Shown: in pieces, positions 1 to 9,189 of the stretch
Layout of the letters: the number at the start of each line of letters is the position of its first letter
How positions within the stretch are numbered: the stretch's first letter is position 1
From: an uncultured Hyphomicrobiales bacterium
Lineage (GTDB): Bacteria > Pseudomonadota > Alphaproteobacteria > Rhizobiales > Beijerinckiaceae
Length of the DNA: 37,345 nt
Assembly (NCBI GenBank): GCA_903889985.1
Contig: CAISZN010000546.1
Location: 1-37,345 of the forward strand
Reading direction: 5' to 3'
The notes under the pieces: model-generated
Seen by the model: the letters and a program-made list of their open reading frames with translations, nothing else
Told to the model about the DNA's origin: nothing
Databases searched by the model: none
Program-made: the position numbers and the translations under genes

Positions 1-160
1 AGGGTTCGACTCAACTGCCGCGCTTCGAAGACATGCTTGCAGCCCTGCTGTGTGCCTGCCTCGTGCTCTCAGTCCGGGCGCGCCGTCAGGCTTGACGGGG
101 GTAGCGCCGCCTGCCCATGGTCGCAGCGCATCAAGCTCGTCCAGCCATTGAGCAGTCCCC

Positions 161-838
161 TTGGAACCCTCGTTCTTCCTGCAGATCATCCAGATCGTCT
201 GGATCAACATCCTGCTGTCGGGTGACAATGCGGTGGTGATTGCCCTTGCCTGCCGGTCACTGCCGGCCCAGGAGCGCAAATGGGGCGTCATCCTGGGCGC
301 CGGCGCTGCCGTGTTCATGCGAATCATCTTCACGGTGATGGTGATGTCGCTGATGCAGGTGCCCTACCTGAAGCTCGTCGGTGGGCTGCTGCTGTTATGG
401 ATTGCCGTGAAGCTCCTCATCGACGAGACCGACGAAGCCGATATTCGCGCCTCCAGCACCATCTGGAACGCGGTGCGCACGATCGCGGTCGCGGACATGG
501 TCATGTCACTCGACAATGTGGTGGCCATTGCCGCCGCGGCGAAGGGCTCAATCCCGCTGATCATTTTCGGCCTGCTGATCTCGGTGCCCCTGATCGTCTT
601 CGGGGCGACCCTCATCATCACGATTCTCCAGCGCTTCCCGGTGCTGGTTTGGGCGGGCGCGGCCCTGCTGGGCTGGGTGGCAGGTGGCCTGATTGTCTCC
701 GACCCCTCCATGCAAACGCTGATGAGGGCCCTTGCCGAAAGCTCCGCGGAAATCATTGGAGGCCTGATTGGCGTCGTGCTGGTGCTGGGCCTGGCCCTCG
801 TGCTGAGGCAGCGGCGGGCAGAGCCAGATGTCACCTGA
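161..838 (+). CDS. TerC/YjbE family integral membrane protein
   Basis: This 225-residue polytopic membrane protein belongs to the TerC family (YjbE-like branch), whose members are linked to metal-ion (manganese) efflux or tellurium resistance. About seven hydrophobic segments are visible. The two family signatures with acidic residues inside membrane helices are present: LSGDNAVVIALA near residues 20-31 and SLDNVVAIAAAA near residues 118-129. The start chosen is TTG at 161, because no in-frame ATG or GTG precedes the first helix and the family normally begins only a few residues before it. The gene is alone on the plus strand and converges, almost without a gap, on the minus-strand gene ending at 842. 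Family assignment is secure; the transported ion is an inference. Confidence 0.88.
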   Translation: MEPSFFLQIIQIVWINILLSGDNAVVIALACRSLPAQERKWGVILGAGAAVFMRIIFTVMVMSLMQVPYLKLVGGLLLLWIAVKLLIDETDEADIRASSTIWNAVRTIAVADMVMSLDNVVAIAAAAKGSIPLIIFGLLISVPLIVFGATLIITILQRFPVLVWAGAALLGWVAGGLIVSDPSMQTLMRALAESSAEIIGGLIGVVLVLGLALVLRQRRAEPDVT

Positions 839-841
839 ACC

Positions 842-1126
842 CTAGCGAGGCAGCCTGACACCGGGTCGTGGCGGGACAAGCTGCACGCAGTCCCGGCCGC
901 CTGTATCCAGGCAACGTCCCAGTTTTTCCTGCTCGTCGATGGCCTTGATCGTCCACACGACAGCTATCGCGAACAGCAGGAGAAAAATCGTGGCCAGCAG
1001 GTTGATGAAGGTCCGATGCCCGTAGTCCGTATCATCCGGTTCCCGGACAACAGGAGACAGCTCACGGCCATTCCCACCTCGTGGGAGGCTTTTCATGGTC
1101 CCCGGCCTGCCATCTGGCTGCGTCAT
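842..1126 (-). CDS. Small single-pass membrane protein, conserved hypothetical
   Basis: The predicted protein has 94 residues: a polar N-terminal half, one transmembrane helix (FINLLATIFLLLFAIAVVW, about residues 40-58) and a short tail containing a CLDTGGRDC pair of cysteines. I recognise this as the type of small conserved hypothetical protein common in Hyphomicrobiales, where the DYGHRTFxNLL segment and the Cys-containing tail are preserved. No function is known to me. The open frame extends upstream to 1183, but the ATG at 1126 gives the N-terminus expected for the family. It lies 53 bases downstream of the thioesterase gene and may be the last gene of that transcript. Confidence 0.65.
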   Translation of the reverse strand: MTQPDGRPGTMKSLPRGGNGRELSPVVREPDDTDYGHRTFINLLATIFLLLFAIAVVWTIKAIDEQEKLGRCLDTGGRDCVQLVPPRPGVRLPR

Positions 1127-1179
1127 CGGGAATCCTGCCCCAGCGATTTCATGCAGTCTGCGCCCGCCCGCGCCCGGGA

Positions 1180-1608
1180 TCAAGCCGCAGATGAGGGATG
1201 CTGGACGCCCTTGGGCGGCCGTCGGGGCTTGAACATGCCGGAGGCCCGGCAGACCAGCTGCCCAGCCTCATCGGTGACGGTTCCTTCCACATAGATCAGC
1301 GAGCCCTTGCGCAGCACCTTGCCAAGGCCTGTGAGTGTGCCCCGCCCCGGGGCCAGGAAGGCCACCTGCATGTCGACCGTCATCATGCCATGGTCCTCGT
1401 CCGTGACCGTGCGGGCAGCCCCCGCCATGACGCTGTCGAGCAGGGTCATCAGCAGGCCGCCATGGGCTGCCCCGGTGCGATTGCCGAGCTGCTTCTCGAC
1501 CGTCACCTCGCTGCGCGCAAAACCATCGCCCCAGTCGACCCGGCGAATGCCGCAGTAGCCGAGGAAGGGGGCCGCATGGCCGAGAAGATCAACGGGGGGC
1601 TTGGACAT
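1180..1608 (-). CDS. PaaI-family hotdog-fold thioesterase
   Basis: This 142-residue protein has the hotdog thioesterase pattern. The central helix begins with AAHGGLLMTLLDSVM (about residues 47-61), carrying the HGG motif of the PaaI/YdiI group. It is followed by a strand that reads TVDMQVAFLAPGRG, the usual start of the substrate-side sheet. Members hydrolyse acyl-CoA or aryl-CoA thioesters in the cytoplasm. The start at 1608 lies only 3 bases beyond the pobA stop, so the two genes are surely cotranscribed. That suggests it frees CoA from dead-end aryl-CoA or acyl-CoA esters during aromatic acid breakdown. The substrate is inferred from context only. Confidence 0.85.
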   Translation of the reverse strand: MSKPPVDLLGHAAPFLGYCGIRRVDWGDGFARSEVTVEKQLGNRTGAAHGGLLMTLLDSVMAGAARTVTDEDHGMMTVDMQVAFLAPGRGTLTGLGKVLRKGSLIYVEGTVTDEAGQLVCRASGMFKPRRPPKGVQHPSSAA

Positions 1609-1611
1609 GGT

Positions 1612-2787
1612 TCAGAGCTCGAAAGGAAGGCCAGCATAATTCTCGGCGACCAGCGTCTGGCCTGCAACCGAGCCGGTGACCGTCTCAAGCTCGGCAATCT
1701 GGCGCTTCAGGTCGAAGGGGCTGGCGTCGGGCATGATGTGCAGCATGGAGGTCATCCACCAGGAGAAGTGCTGCGCCCGCCAGATGCGCTTGAGGCAGAT
1801 CTGCTCGTAGCGATCGAACAGGCTCGTGTCATTGCGCTTGTAGAAAGCCGTGAAGGCCTTCGCGAGCACATAGATGTCGGCGATGGCGAGGTTCATGCCC
1901 TTGGCGCCAGTCGGCGGCACGATGTGGGCCGCATCACCGGCGATGAACAGGCGCTCATGGCGCATGGGCTCGGCCACGTAGCTGCGCATGGGCGTCACCG
2001 ACTTCTGGAAGATGCGGCCGGTCGAGAGCTTGAATCCCTCATGCTGGCCGAGGCGACGATCAAGCTCCGACCAGATCTGGTCGTCGGACCAGTTGTCCGC
2101 ATCCTCTTCGGGCGGCACCTGCAGATAGCAGCGCGAAACGCTGTTCGAGCGCATGGTGAAAAGCGCGAAGCCACGCGGATTGTGAACATAAAGCAGCTCG
2201 TGATGGGTTGGTGCGGCTTCCGCGAGGATGCCGAGCCAGCCGAAGGGATAGACCCGGTCATGGCCGCGCAGCAGCTCGGTCGGGATCGCATCGCGGCAAA
2301 TGCCATGGAAGCCATCGCAACCCGCTATATAATCGCAGGTCAGGGTCTCCTCGCGACCGTTGGCAACATAACGAATGAACGGCTTGGCCGTATCCAGACC
2401 GCCAATCTCCTTCCCCTCTGCCTCAAAGATAATCGGCACGCCAGCAGCGAGGTTGACCGCGATCATGTCCTTCACGGCCTCCTGCTGGCCGTAGATATAG
2501 ACCCGGCGACCGATCAGCTCCTGCATGTTGATGCGACGGCGCTTGCCTTCGAAGATGAACTCGACGCCGTCATGGGCCATGCATTCGCGCTGAAGGCGTT
2601 CACCAACACCTGACTCGATCATCAGATCGACGGAACCCTGTTCCAGAAGGCCTGCGCGCACGCGGTTCTCGACATAGTCGCGGCTGCGCGACTCGAGGAT
2701 CACGCTGGAAATACCCTGCAGATGCAGGAGCCGCGCGAGCAGAAGACCGGCCGGGCCTGCGCCGATGATGCCGACTTGCGTGTGCAT
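1612..2787 (-). CDS. pobA: 4-hydroxybenzoate 3-monooxygenase
   Basis: This flavoprotein hydroxylates 4-hydroxybenzoate to protocatechuate using NAD(P)H and O2. The 391-residue length fits the family (about 390-395). The N-terminal FAD-binding Rossmann motif is GIIGAGPAGLLLARLL (residues 7-22), followed by RVRAGLLEQ, the segment holding the conserved Arg of p-hydroxybenzoate hydroxylase. The second FAD site is FIAGDAAHIVPPTGAKGMN (about residues 281-299). The ATG at 2787 is preceded by a GGGAGAGGGA ribosome binding site. The gene lies 36 bases after the CoA-transferase and 3 bases before the thioesterase, inside an aromatic-acid operon. No pobR-type regulator is divergent from it, so control probably comes from a promoter farther upstream. 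Confidence 0.96.
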   Translation of the reverse strand: MHTQVGIIGAGPAGLLLARLLHLQGISSVILESRSRDYVENRVRAGLLEQGSVDLMIESGVGERLQRECMAHDGVEFIFEGKRRRINMQELIGRRVYIYGQQEAVKDMIAVNLAAGVPIIFEAEGKEIGGLDTAKPFIRYVANGREETLTCDYIAGCDGFHGICRDAIPTELLRGHDRVYPFGWLGILAEAAPTHHELLYVHNPRGFALFTMRSNSVSRCYLQVPPEEDADNWSDDQIWSELDRRLGQHEGFKLSTGRIFQKSVTPMRSYVAEPMRHERLFIAGDAAHIVPPTGAKGMNLAIADIYVLAKAFTAFYKRNDTSLFDRYEQICLKRIWRAQHFSWWMTSMLHIMPDASPFDLKRQIAELETVTGSVAGQTLVAENYAGLPFEL

Positions 2788-2823
2788 GTATCCCTCTCCC
2801 TGCAGCGGCTTGCCCGCCTATGC

Positions 2824-3597
2824 TTACTGGCCTGCGTGGGCTGCCTTGGTGCGGGCCTGAATGTCCCGCAGCACGTCGAGTTCCTGTACGGTGGGCGGCG
2901 GCGTCTCGACCACGGAGGCCGCGAATTTCGGCTGCCACCCGCAGGCCTCTTCGACTTGCGTGCGCGTGACACCGGGATGCAGCGAGACGACCGTCATCTC
3001 CTGCGTGTCCGCGTCAGGTTCAAAGACGCAGAGATCCGTGATGAGGCGGGTCGGCCCCCGGCTTTTGAGGCCCAGCGCACGACGCTCCGCACCTGTCGGG
3101 CCGTGGCCCATGGAGGTGATGAATGGCAGCTTGTCCACGAATGCGCGCTTGCCCATGGCCATGATGATGAAAATTTCCTGGCAGTTGGTGGCAATCTCAG
3201 GTGCGCCACCGCCGCCGGGAAGGCGAACTTTCGGCTTGTGATAATCGCCGACCACCGTCGTATTGAGATTGGCGAAACGGTCGATCTGCGCCCCGCCGAG
3301 GAAGCCGACGGTGATGCGTCCGCCCTGCAGCCAATACCGGAACATTTCCGGCACCGACACGGTGGTCAGGGCCGTATCGCAGAGTTCGCCATCGCCGATG
3401 GACAGCGGTAGCACATTGGGACGCGTGGCCAGCGTGCCGGACTCATAGATGAGCGTGATGCGTGGAGCGTGCGTGAGGCGCGCGAGATTGCAGGCAGCCG
3501 AAGGCGCACCAATGCCAACGAAGCAGATGTCCTCGTTGCGCAGGGCGCGCGCCGCCGCAATCGTCATGATCTCGTTGGGCGTGTAGGTCTGGCTCAT
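2824..3597 (-). CDS. CoA-transferase subunit B (glutaconate/CatJ type)
   Basis: This is the catalytic subunit (257 residues) of a two-subunit family I CoA-transferase. The glutamate that forms the glutamyl-CoA thioester is recognisable as Glu52 in the motif ITLIYESGTL. A glycine-rich stretch, VRLPGGGGAPEIA, near residue 130 is also typical. Lengths of 283 and 257 residues for the pair match CatI/CatJ, the glutaconate-CoA-transferase-like 3-oxoadipate CoA-transferase described from Pseudomonas knackmussii B13. With pobA next door, activation of 3-oxoadipate with succinyl-CoA is the likely role. The open frame runs on to 3798, but the ATG at 3597 overlaps the preceding stop as ATGA, so it is the true start. 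Other dicarboxylate or ketoacid substrates are not excluded. Confidence 0.86.
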   Translation of the reverse strand: MSQTYTPNEIMTIAAARALRNEDICFVGIGAPSAACNLARLTHAPRITLIYESGTLATRPNVLPLSIGDGELCDTALTTVSVPEMFRYWLQGGRITVGFLGGAQIDRFANLNTTVVGDYHKPKVRLPGGGGAPEIATNCQEIFIIMAMGKRAFVDKLPFITSMGHGPTGAERRALGLKSRGPTRLITDLCVFEPDADTQEMTVVSLHPGVTRTQVEEACGWQPKFAASVVETPPPTVQELDVLRDIQARTKAAHAGQ

Positions 3598-4445
3598 GCC
3601 GCAGCCCTCTTGGCATATTTTGCAAAGGCCTCGGGGCCCTTCTCCAGCACGTTTTCCTTCATCCACGCGAGGAAGCTGTCGCGTTCGCGCGAGAGCTTGT
3701 CCCAGGCGATATAGAAGGAGTTGTCGCGCTTGTAGTAGCCCTGTGCGTAGGAGGGATGGGCGCCACCCGGCACGACGGCGATGGCAGAAATGGTCCAAGA
3801 GGGCAGGATCACCGCATTGGGGGAGCGAGGACCGAAATCGTCGACAATTTCCTCGACGATGGCGAGGCTCTTCGTCGAGGCGAGCACCACTTCCTTCTGG
3901 CAGCCGATGATGCCCTCGATCAGCACATTGCCTTCGCGGTCGGCACGAAGCGCATGGATGATGCCGGCATCGGGACGGATCGCCGGCACAGTCGCCAGCA
4001 CCTCGCCCGTATAGGGGCAGGTGACGCTCTTGATGCGCGGATTGACCTTGGGCAGGTCGACGCCGATGTAGCCGCGGAAGACGGCGAAGGGCAGATTTGC
4101 CGCGCCTGCCTCATAGGCATTGGCCATGGCGGCATGGGAATGTTCCTCAAGTGCCAGCGGGCACGGCCACTGGTTCTCGACTGCATCGCGGATGCGGTGG
4201 GTCGAGCCCACGCCGGGGTTGCCGCCCCATGAGAAGACTAGCTTGTCCGCGCAGCCCATGCCGATCATCTGGTCGTAGATGAGATCGGGCGTCATGCGGA
4301 TGAGGGTCAGGCCCTTGCGGCCCTGGCGGATGACCTCATGGCCGGCCGCGAAAGGAATGAGGTGGGTGAACCCCTCCATGGCGACGCTGTCGCCATCCTT
4401 CACGATGTCCTCGACCGCCGCTGCGAGTTCCAGGAACTGCGCCAT
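3594..4445 (-). CDS. CoA-transferase subunit A (glutaconate/CatI type)
   Basis: This is the non-catalytic partner subunit (283 residues), which shapes the substrate pocket of the heteromeric CoA-transferase. Typical features are the N-terminal VKDGDSVAMEGFTHL, the glycine-rich FSWGGNPGVGSTHRIRDAVE near residues 91-110, and the segment FRGYIGVDLPKVN. The ATG at 4445 has a GGGAGGACGG ribosome binding site. Its stop overlaps the subunit B start by four bases (ATGA), which indicates coupled translation and a fixed 1:1 ratio. In context it probably serves the beta-ketoadipate branch downstream of protocatechuate. The relatives IpdA (steroid ring degradation) and GctA (glutaconate) show that the exact substrate cannot be read from the fold alone. 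Confidence 0.86.
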   Translation of the reverse strand: MAQFLELAAAVEDIVKDGDSVAMEGFTHLIPFAAGHEVIRQGRKGLTLIRMTPDLIYDQMIGMGCADKLVFSWGGNPGVGSTHRIRDAVENQWPCPLALEEHSHAAMANAYEAGAANLPFAVFRGYIGVDLPKVNPRIKSVTCPYTGEVLATVPAIRPDAGIIHALRADREGNVLIEGIIGCQKEVVLASTKSLAIVEEIVDDFGPRSPNAVILPSWTISAIAVVPGGAHPSYAQGYYKRDNSFYIAWDKLSRERDSFLAWMKENVLEKGPEAFAKYAKRAAA

Positions 4446-4546
4446 CCGTCCTCCCGACTGCCGTCACTGCAGATGGCTTCCCTTACGGGGGCAAGTGGCG
4501 GGACGTCAATCGGGGAGACGTTGGCTATGAAGCATCCCGGTCGTCA

Positions 4547-4572
4547 CCCTCACCCTTGCGGGGAGGGTTGGG
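4547..4572. repeat. REP-like palindromic fragment
   Basis: A short imperfect palindrome built of CCCTCACCC and GGGGAGGGTTGGG lies in the gap between the MetE-like gene and the CoA-transferase. It resembles the repeats found inside imuB and dnaE2 in this window (near 20663 and 21751), so it is probably a decayed copy of the same family. It could also act as an intercistronic stem that lowers read-through. Confidence 0.55.
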
Positions 4573-4582
4573 AAAGCGGCGG

Positions 4583-5686
4583 TTACTTCCCCCAGACTTC
4601 CTTCGCCACGTCGACAACGAGGCGCAGTTTCGCCCACTGCTCTTCCTCGGCCAGCGTGTTGCCCTCCTCGGTCGAGGCGAAGCCGCACTGGGGCGACAGG
4701 CAGAGCTGGTCGAGGGAGGCATATTTCGTCGCTTCCTCGATCCGGCGCATCAGGGTGTCGCGGGTCTCGAGCGTGCCCGTCTTCGAGGTCACGAGGCCCA
4801 GGATCACGGTCTTGCCCTTGGGCAGGAAGCGCAGGGGCTCGAAGCCGCCGGAACGGTCGTTGTCCCACTCGAGGAAGTAGCCTTCGATGTTCAGCGTGTT
4901 GAACATCAGGTCCGCGATGGGCTCGTAACCACCAGACGAAATGAAGGTCGAGCGGAAATTGCCACGGCAGACATGCATGGTGGCAGCCAGATCCGCCGGC
5001 TTGCCCGCGAGCGCGGCATTGATCATGCCCACATAGATCTCACCCTGCTTTGTCGGATCATCGCCACGGGCTGCAAGCATTTCGCGCTGCTGCGGGTCGC
5101 AGAGATAGGCGAAGGAGCAGTCGTCGATCTGGATGTAGCGGCAACCGGCGGCATAGAAGCCGTTGATCGCCTGCTTATAGGCCTGTCCGAGATCGGAATA
5201 GAACTCATCCATGGTCGGGTAGATGCCCATGTTGATCATCTTCCGGCCGCCGCGATAGTGCAGCATGGACGGGCTCGGGATCGACTGCTTGGGCGTCTTC
5301 TTCGTGTTGGCGGCCAGAAACTTGAAGTGCTCGATGTGCGGATGGGCTTTCGAGCCAAGCTTGCCAGTGACGCGCGGCACCTTGGGCTTCGTGGTGACGC
5401 CGGTGAACTGGATGCCCTGATCGGCCTCGATCACGTCGACGCCATCGAGACCGCCCAGAAAGTCCATGTGCCACCAGGAACGGCGGTATTCGCCATCGGT
5501 GATCGCCTCGAGGCCAACCTCTTCCTGCTTGGCGATGATCTTGCGGATCTCGACGTCTTCGACAGCCTTCAGGCCGGCGTCGTCGAGCTGGCCCGCATAC
5601 CACTTCTCGCGGGCATCCTTGAGCGGTGCGCTGCGCAGGATCGAGCCAACGTGGTCGGCGCGGAAGGGCGGGCGTGTTCTCATCAT
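4583..5686 (-). CDS. MetE C-terminal-like zinc methyltransferase
   Basis: The 367-residue protein corresponds to the catalytic C-terminal domain of cobalamin-independent methionine synthase; the N-terminal domain of full MetE (about 750 residues) is absent. The zinc ligands can be seen: MHVCRGN (His and Cys, near residue 233), the Glu in YFLEWD and the Cys in LSPQCGF. The family includes core MetE-like enzymes and epoxyalkane:coenzyme M transferase (about 370 residues), all of which activate a thiol on zinc for alkyl transfer. It starts 26 bases after livF and continues toward the CoA-transferase, so it belongs to the aromatic/ABC operon. It may accept methyl groups, or handle an electrophile, during catabolism of methoxylated substrates; this is inference. 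Annotation as full methionine synthase would be too strong. Confidence 0.85.
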   Translation of the reverse strand: MMRTRPPFRADHVGSILRSAPLKDAREKWYAGQLDDAGLKAVEDVEIRKIIAKQEEVGLEAITDGEYRRSWWHMDFLGGLDGVDVIEADQGIQFTGVTTKPKVPRVTGKLGSKAHPHIEHFKFLAANTKKTPKQSIPSPSMLHYRGGRKMINMGIYPTMDEFYSDLGQAYKQAINGFYAAGCRYIQIDDCSFAYLCDPQQREMLAARGDDPTKQGEIYVGMINAALAGKPADLAATMHVCRGNFRSTFISSGGYEPIADLMFNTLNIEGYFLEWDNDRSGGFEPLRFLPKGKTVILGLVTSKTGTLETRDTLMRRIEEATKYASLDQLCLSPQCGFASTEEGNTLAEEEQWAKLRLVVDVAKEVWGK

Positions 5687-5712
5687 TTGGCTGTCTCCGG
5701 CAACTTCAGTCG

Positions 5713-6424
<712 letters not shown>

Positions 6425-6432
<8 letters not shown>

Positions 6433-7183
6433 GACCCACGTCCTCCTCGCCGAGATAGACCTGACGCACCCGCGGGTCACGAGCGATTTCTTCGGCCGTC
6501 CCTTCGCAGAAGAGCGCGCCGTTGACGAGCACGGAGATGGTCTTTGCGAAACGGAAGACGAGGTGCATGTCGTGTTCGATCAGCACCAGCGCAACATCCT
6601 CCGGCAGGCCTGCCACCACGTCGAGGATCTGCTCGCGCTCGGATTCAGGCACGCCTGCGGCCGGCTCGTCGAGAAGCAGGAGTTTCGGCTTCGCCGCCAG
6701 TGCCAGTGCGATTTCAAGCAGGCGCTGCTTGCCGTAGGCGAGCGAGCCCACGCGCGCACCGCGCACATCGGCAATGCCCAGCTGCTCGAGCAGTTCGATG
6801 GCCTCCGTCACGATGGCGCGGTTGGCGCCAAGGGGCGCAAACCAGCGGCGACCCTCATTCTCGCGCTCGGCAATGGCCAGCATCACGGTTTCAAGCGGCG
6901 TCAGATCTGCAAAGAGCTGGTTGATCTGGAAAGTGCGTGCGATGCCCGCCGTCGCGCGCTGGCGCACGCTCCAATTGGTGATCTCCTGGCCGGCATAGAG
7001 GATCTGGCCTGAGGTCGGGCTCAGCACGCCGGTGAGCTGGTTGACGAAGGTCGTCTTGCCGGCGCCGTTGGGGCCGATCAGCGCGTGACGCGCGCCCACG
7101 GGCAGCTTGAAGTCCACATGGTCCGTCGCGGTGATGCCGCCGAACTTCTTGCAGAGCTGACGGGTTTCGAGAACGATCGTCAC
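6425..7183 (-). CDS. livG: Branched-chain amino acid-type ABC transporter ATPase LivG
   Basis: This is the second ATPase of the LIV-type importer, with 252 residues. Walker A is LIGPNGAGKTTFVNQL (about residues 36-51), Walker B is PKLLLLDEPAAGVP and the H-loop is LIEHDMHLVF. The signature region reads VGSLAYGKQRLLEIALAL, where the canonical LSGGQ is replaced by LAYGKQ. This is the normal LivG variant. The start overlaps the livM stop by four bases and the end overlaps livF by eight, so the three genes are translationally coupled. Confidence 0.93.
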
Positions 7184-8247
7184 GCGCCGTCCTCCTTCTG
7201 GTACCCGAGCTTCACGGCGGTCCGCTGGATGAGCCCGATGATGCCGCCGCGAACGAAGAGCACGAGCAGGACGAGGACAAGACCCAACCAGAACTGCCAG
7301 TACTGCAGGGTGATGTTGCCAATCACATCCTGCATGACGCGGAAGAAGACGGCGCCGATGAGGCCGCCATAGAGGTGGCCGGCACCGCCGAAGACGAGGA
7401 TCAGCAGCGCATCGGCACTGCGATGAAACGCGATCATGTCAGGCGAGGCGGACTGGGTCGTCTGGGCCAGGAGCCCGCCGGCGATACCCGCATAGGCAGC
7501 GGCAATCGTGTAGATGGCCACCAACCGGGCATTGACCGGCACGCCGATGGCGCGCGAGCGCAGCGGGTTGCCCTTGATGGCCCGCAGCGACAGGCCCAGC
7601 GGCGAGCCTACGATGCGGCGCGCTAGCCAGAACAGCACGAAGAGAACCGCCAGCGAATAGAGATAGGCTGTGCGCCCCCACAGGTCGAAGTCCCACTGGC
7701 CAAAAACCGCTGAGGACATCACGCCCTGCAGGCCATCGGCACCGCCGGTGAGCCAGCGCATCTGGTTGGCAAGCTCGGCGAGGATGAGGGCAACGCCCAA
7801 GGTCACCATGAGGCGCGTGAGATCAGATCCGCGCAGCACGAGGAAGCTCGTGATGAAGCCAACGAGCCCTGCCACCGCACCTGCCGCGAGCAGCCCGATG
7901 ATGGGATCACTCAGGGGGAAGGTGCCGGCGCCGTATTTGGCCATGAGACCGGCTGCATAGGCGCCAAGCCCGAAAAAGGCCCCCTGCCCCAGCGTCACGA
8001 TGCCCGCATAGCCAAGCACGAGATCGATGGAGAGGGCGAGAAGTGCGATCGTGACGATTTCAGACAGCAGCATGAGCTTGGTCGGAATGCCGGGGATGAA
8101 GTCGCCAAAAATGAAATAGAGGGCCACGGCAACGACCCAGAAGGCATATTCCCACCAGCGCCAGCGGCGCGAGGAGACAAGGCCATTGGCCGCTTCATCA
8201 CCTGTGCTGGTGGCGGTTCCGGTCTTGGTTTGCAGGGCCATGGTCAT
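7180..8247 (-). CDS. livM: Branched-chain amino acid-type ABC permease LivM
   Basis: This inner-membrane permease of 355 residues has a polar N-terminal tail of about 30 residues followed by eight to ten hydrophobic segments. The family block around GYAGIVTLGQGAFFGLGAYA and the later GLSLRAIKGNPLRSRAIGV (the coupling loop that docks on the ATPases) are both present. It forms the translocation path with LivH. It follows livH by 16 bases and overlaps livG by four. Two ATGs, at 8247 and 8241, are possible starts; the outer one is used here. Confidence 0.92.
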   Translation of the reverse strand: MTMALQTKTGTATSTGDEAANGLVSSRRWRWWEYAFWVVAVALYFIFGDFIPGIPTKLMLLSEIVTIALLALSIDLVLGYAGIVTLGQGAFFGLGAYAAGLMAKYGAGTFPLSDPIIGLLAAGAVAGLVGFITSFLVLRGSDLTRLMVTLGVALILAELANQMRWLTGGADGLQGVMSSAVFGQWDFDLWGRTAYLYSLAVLFVLFWLARRIVGSPLGLSLRAIKGNPLRSRAIGVPVNARLVAIYTIAAAYAGIAGGLLAQTTQSASPDMIAFHRSADALLILVFGGAGHLYGGLIGAVFFRVMQDVIGNITLQYWQFWLGLVLVLLVLFVRGGIIGLIQRTAVKLGYQKEDGA

Positions 8248-8263
8248 GAGCGAAACCTGCAGC

Positions 8264-9124
8264 TCATCGGGTTGCAGCGCGGGTGAAGAGCCCCTGCGGA
8301 CGCAGGATCAGCACCGCCACCATGATGGTGTAGATGATGAAGCCGCCAATCGCAGGCACGTAATATTTGCCGACCACGTCCGCCACCCCAAGCAACAGGG
8401 AGGCGAAGAAGGGTCCGGTGATGGTGGTGGTGCCACCGACTGAAATCACGATCAGGAAGTAGATCATGTATTTCAGCGGGAAAGTCGGATCGAAACTCAC
8501 GATGCCCGTGGCGAGCGCACCGCCAAGACCCGCAAGGCCCGAGCCTACGGCGAAGGTCAGCGCGAAGATGGCTGTCACATCGATGCCCATGCCACGCGCC
8601 ACGCGCCCGTCATCCACGGCCGCGCGCAGCCGCGACCCGAACCGCGTCTTGGTGAGGATGAGCTGCAGGATGACCGTCAGCAAGCCACAGATGGCGATGA
8701 CAAAAAGCCGGTAGATGCCGATGCTGGCACCCAGAAAATTGACGCGCCCATCAAGCGAGGATGGCAGGTTCACGATCTGCTGGTTGGCACCCATGAAATA
8801 ATCGACCACGGCTGTCGCCATGAAGACGAGGCCGATGGAAAAGAGCACCTGATCGAGGTGGCTCTTGTCATAGAGATGCACATAAAGCAGACGCTCGAGA
8901 ATGGCGCCCAGCAGCCCGGAGAAGATAAACGCCGCCGGCAGGCCCCAGTAGAATGAGATGCCATACCTGTTCATCATCACGATGGTGAGGTAGCCGCCCG
9001 CCATGGCGAAGGCGCCATGGGCCAGGTTGATGAAGTTCATCAGGCCCAGCGTCACACAAAGGCCAATGCCCAGCACGAAGAGGAGCATTCCATAAGCGGC
9101 GCCATCAAAGACAATGGTGAGCAC
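8264..9124 (-). CDS. livH: Branched-chain amino acid-type ABC permease LivH
   Basis: This inner-membrane permease has 286 residues and about eight membrane helices. The diagnostic N-terminal block LGLMNFINLAHGAFAMAGGY and the coupling loop GSRLRAAVDDGRVARGMGI are visible. The open frame continues upstream to 9343, but the GTG at 9124 is preceded by AAAGGA at a good distance, and the protein then starts VLTIVFDGAAYGM like its homologues. It is separated from livK by a 65-base gap that contains a strong hairpin, so lower expression than the binding protein is expected. Confidence 0.91.
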   Translation of the reverse strand: MLTIVFDGAAYGMLLFVLGIGLCVTLGLMNFINLAHGAFAMAGGYLTIVMMNRYGISFYWGLPAAFIFSGLLGAILERLLYVHLYDKSHLDQVLFSIGLVFMATAVVDYFMGANQQIVNLPSSLDGRVNFLGASIGIYRLFVIAICGLLTVILQLILTKTRFGSRLRAAVDDGRVARGMGIDVTAIFALTFAVGSGLAGLGGALATGIVSFDPTFPLKYMIYFLIVISVGGTTTITGPFFASLLLGVADVVGKYYVPAIGGFIIYTIMVAVLILRPQGLFTRAATR

Positions 9125-9154
9125 GGAGGTCGTTCCTTTGCAGGGCCAATATGA

Positions 9155-9179
9155 AGGCGGCCGGAAAATCCGGCCGCCT
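9155..9179 (-). promoter_or_regulatory. Intercistronic stem-loop between livK and livH
   Basis: An 11-base-pair perfect stem (AGGCGGCCGGA at 9155-9165, TCCGGCCGCCT at 9169-9179) closes a three-base loop. No T-run follows, so it is unlikely to be a full terminator. In this position, between the binding protein gene and the permease genes, such hairpins commonly stabilise the upstream mRNA end and give excess binding protein. That role is inferred. Confidence 0.7.
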
Positions 9180-9189
9180 CTGATACGTC

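Noticed and set aside
1-30. GGTTCGACTC at the window start, resembling a tRNA T-loop
   Set aside because: The flanking bases do not pair into a T-stem or acceptor stem.
1198-2613. Long plus-strand open frame opposite the thioesterase and pobA
   Set aside because: It is a high-GC antisense shadow; the minus-strand genes have complete family motifs.
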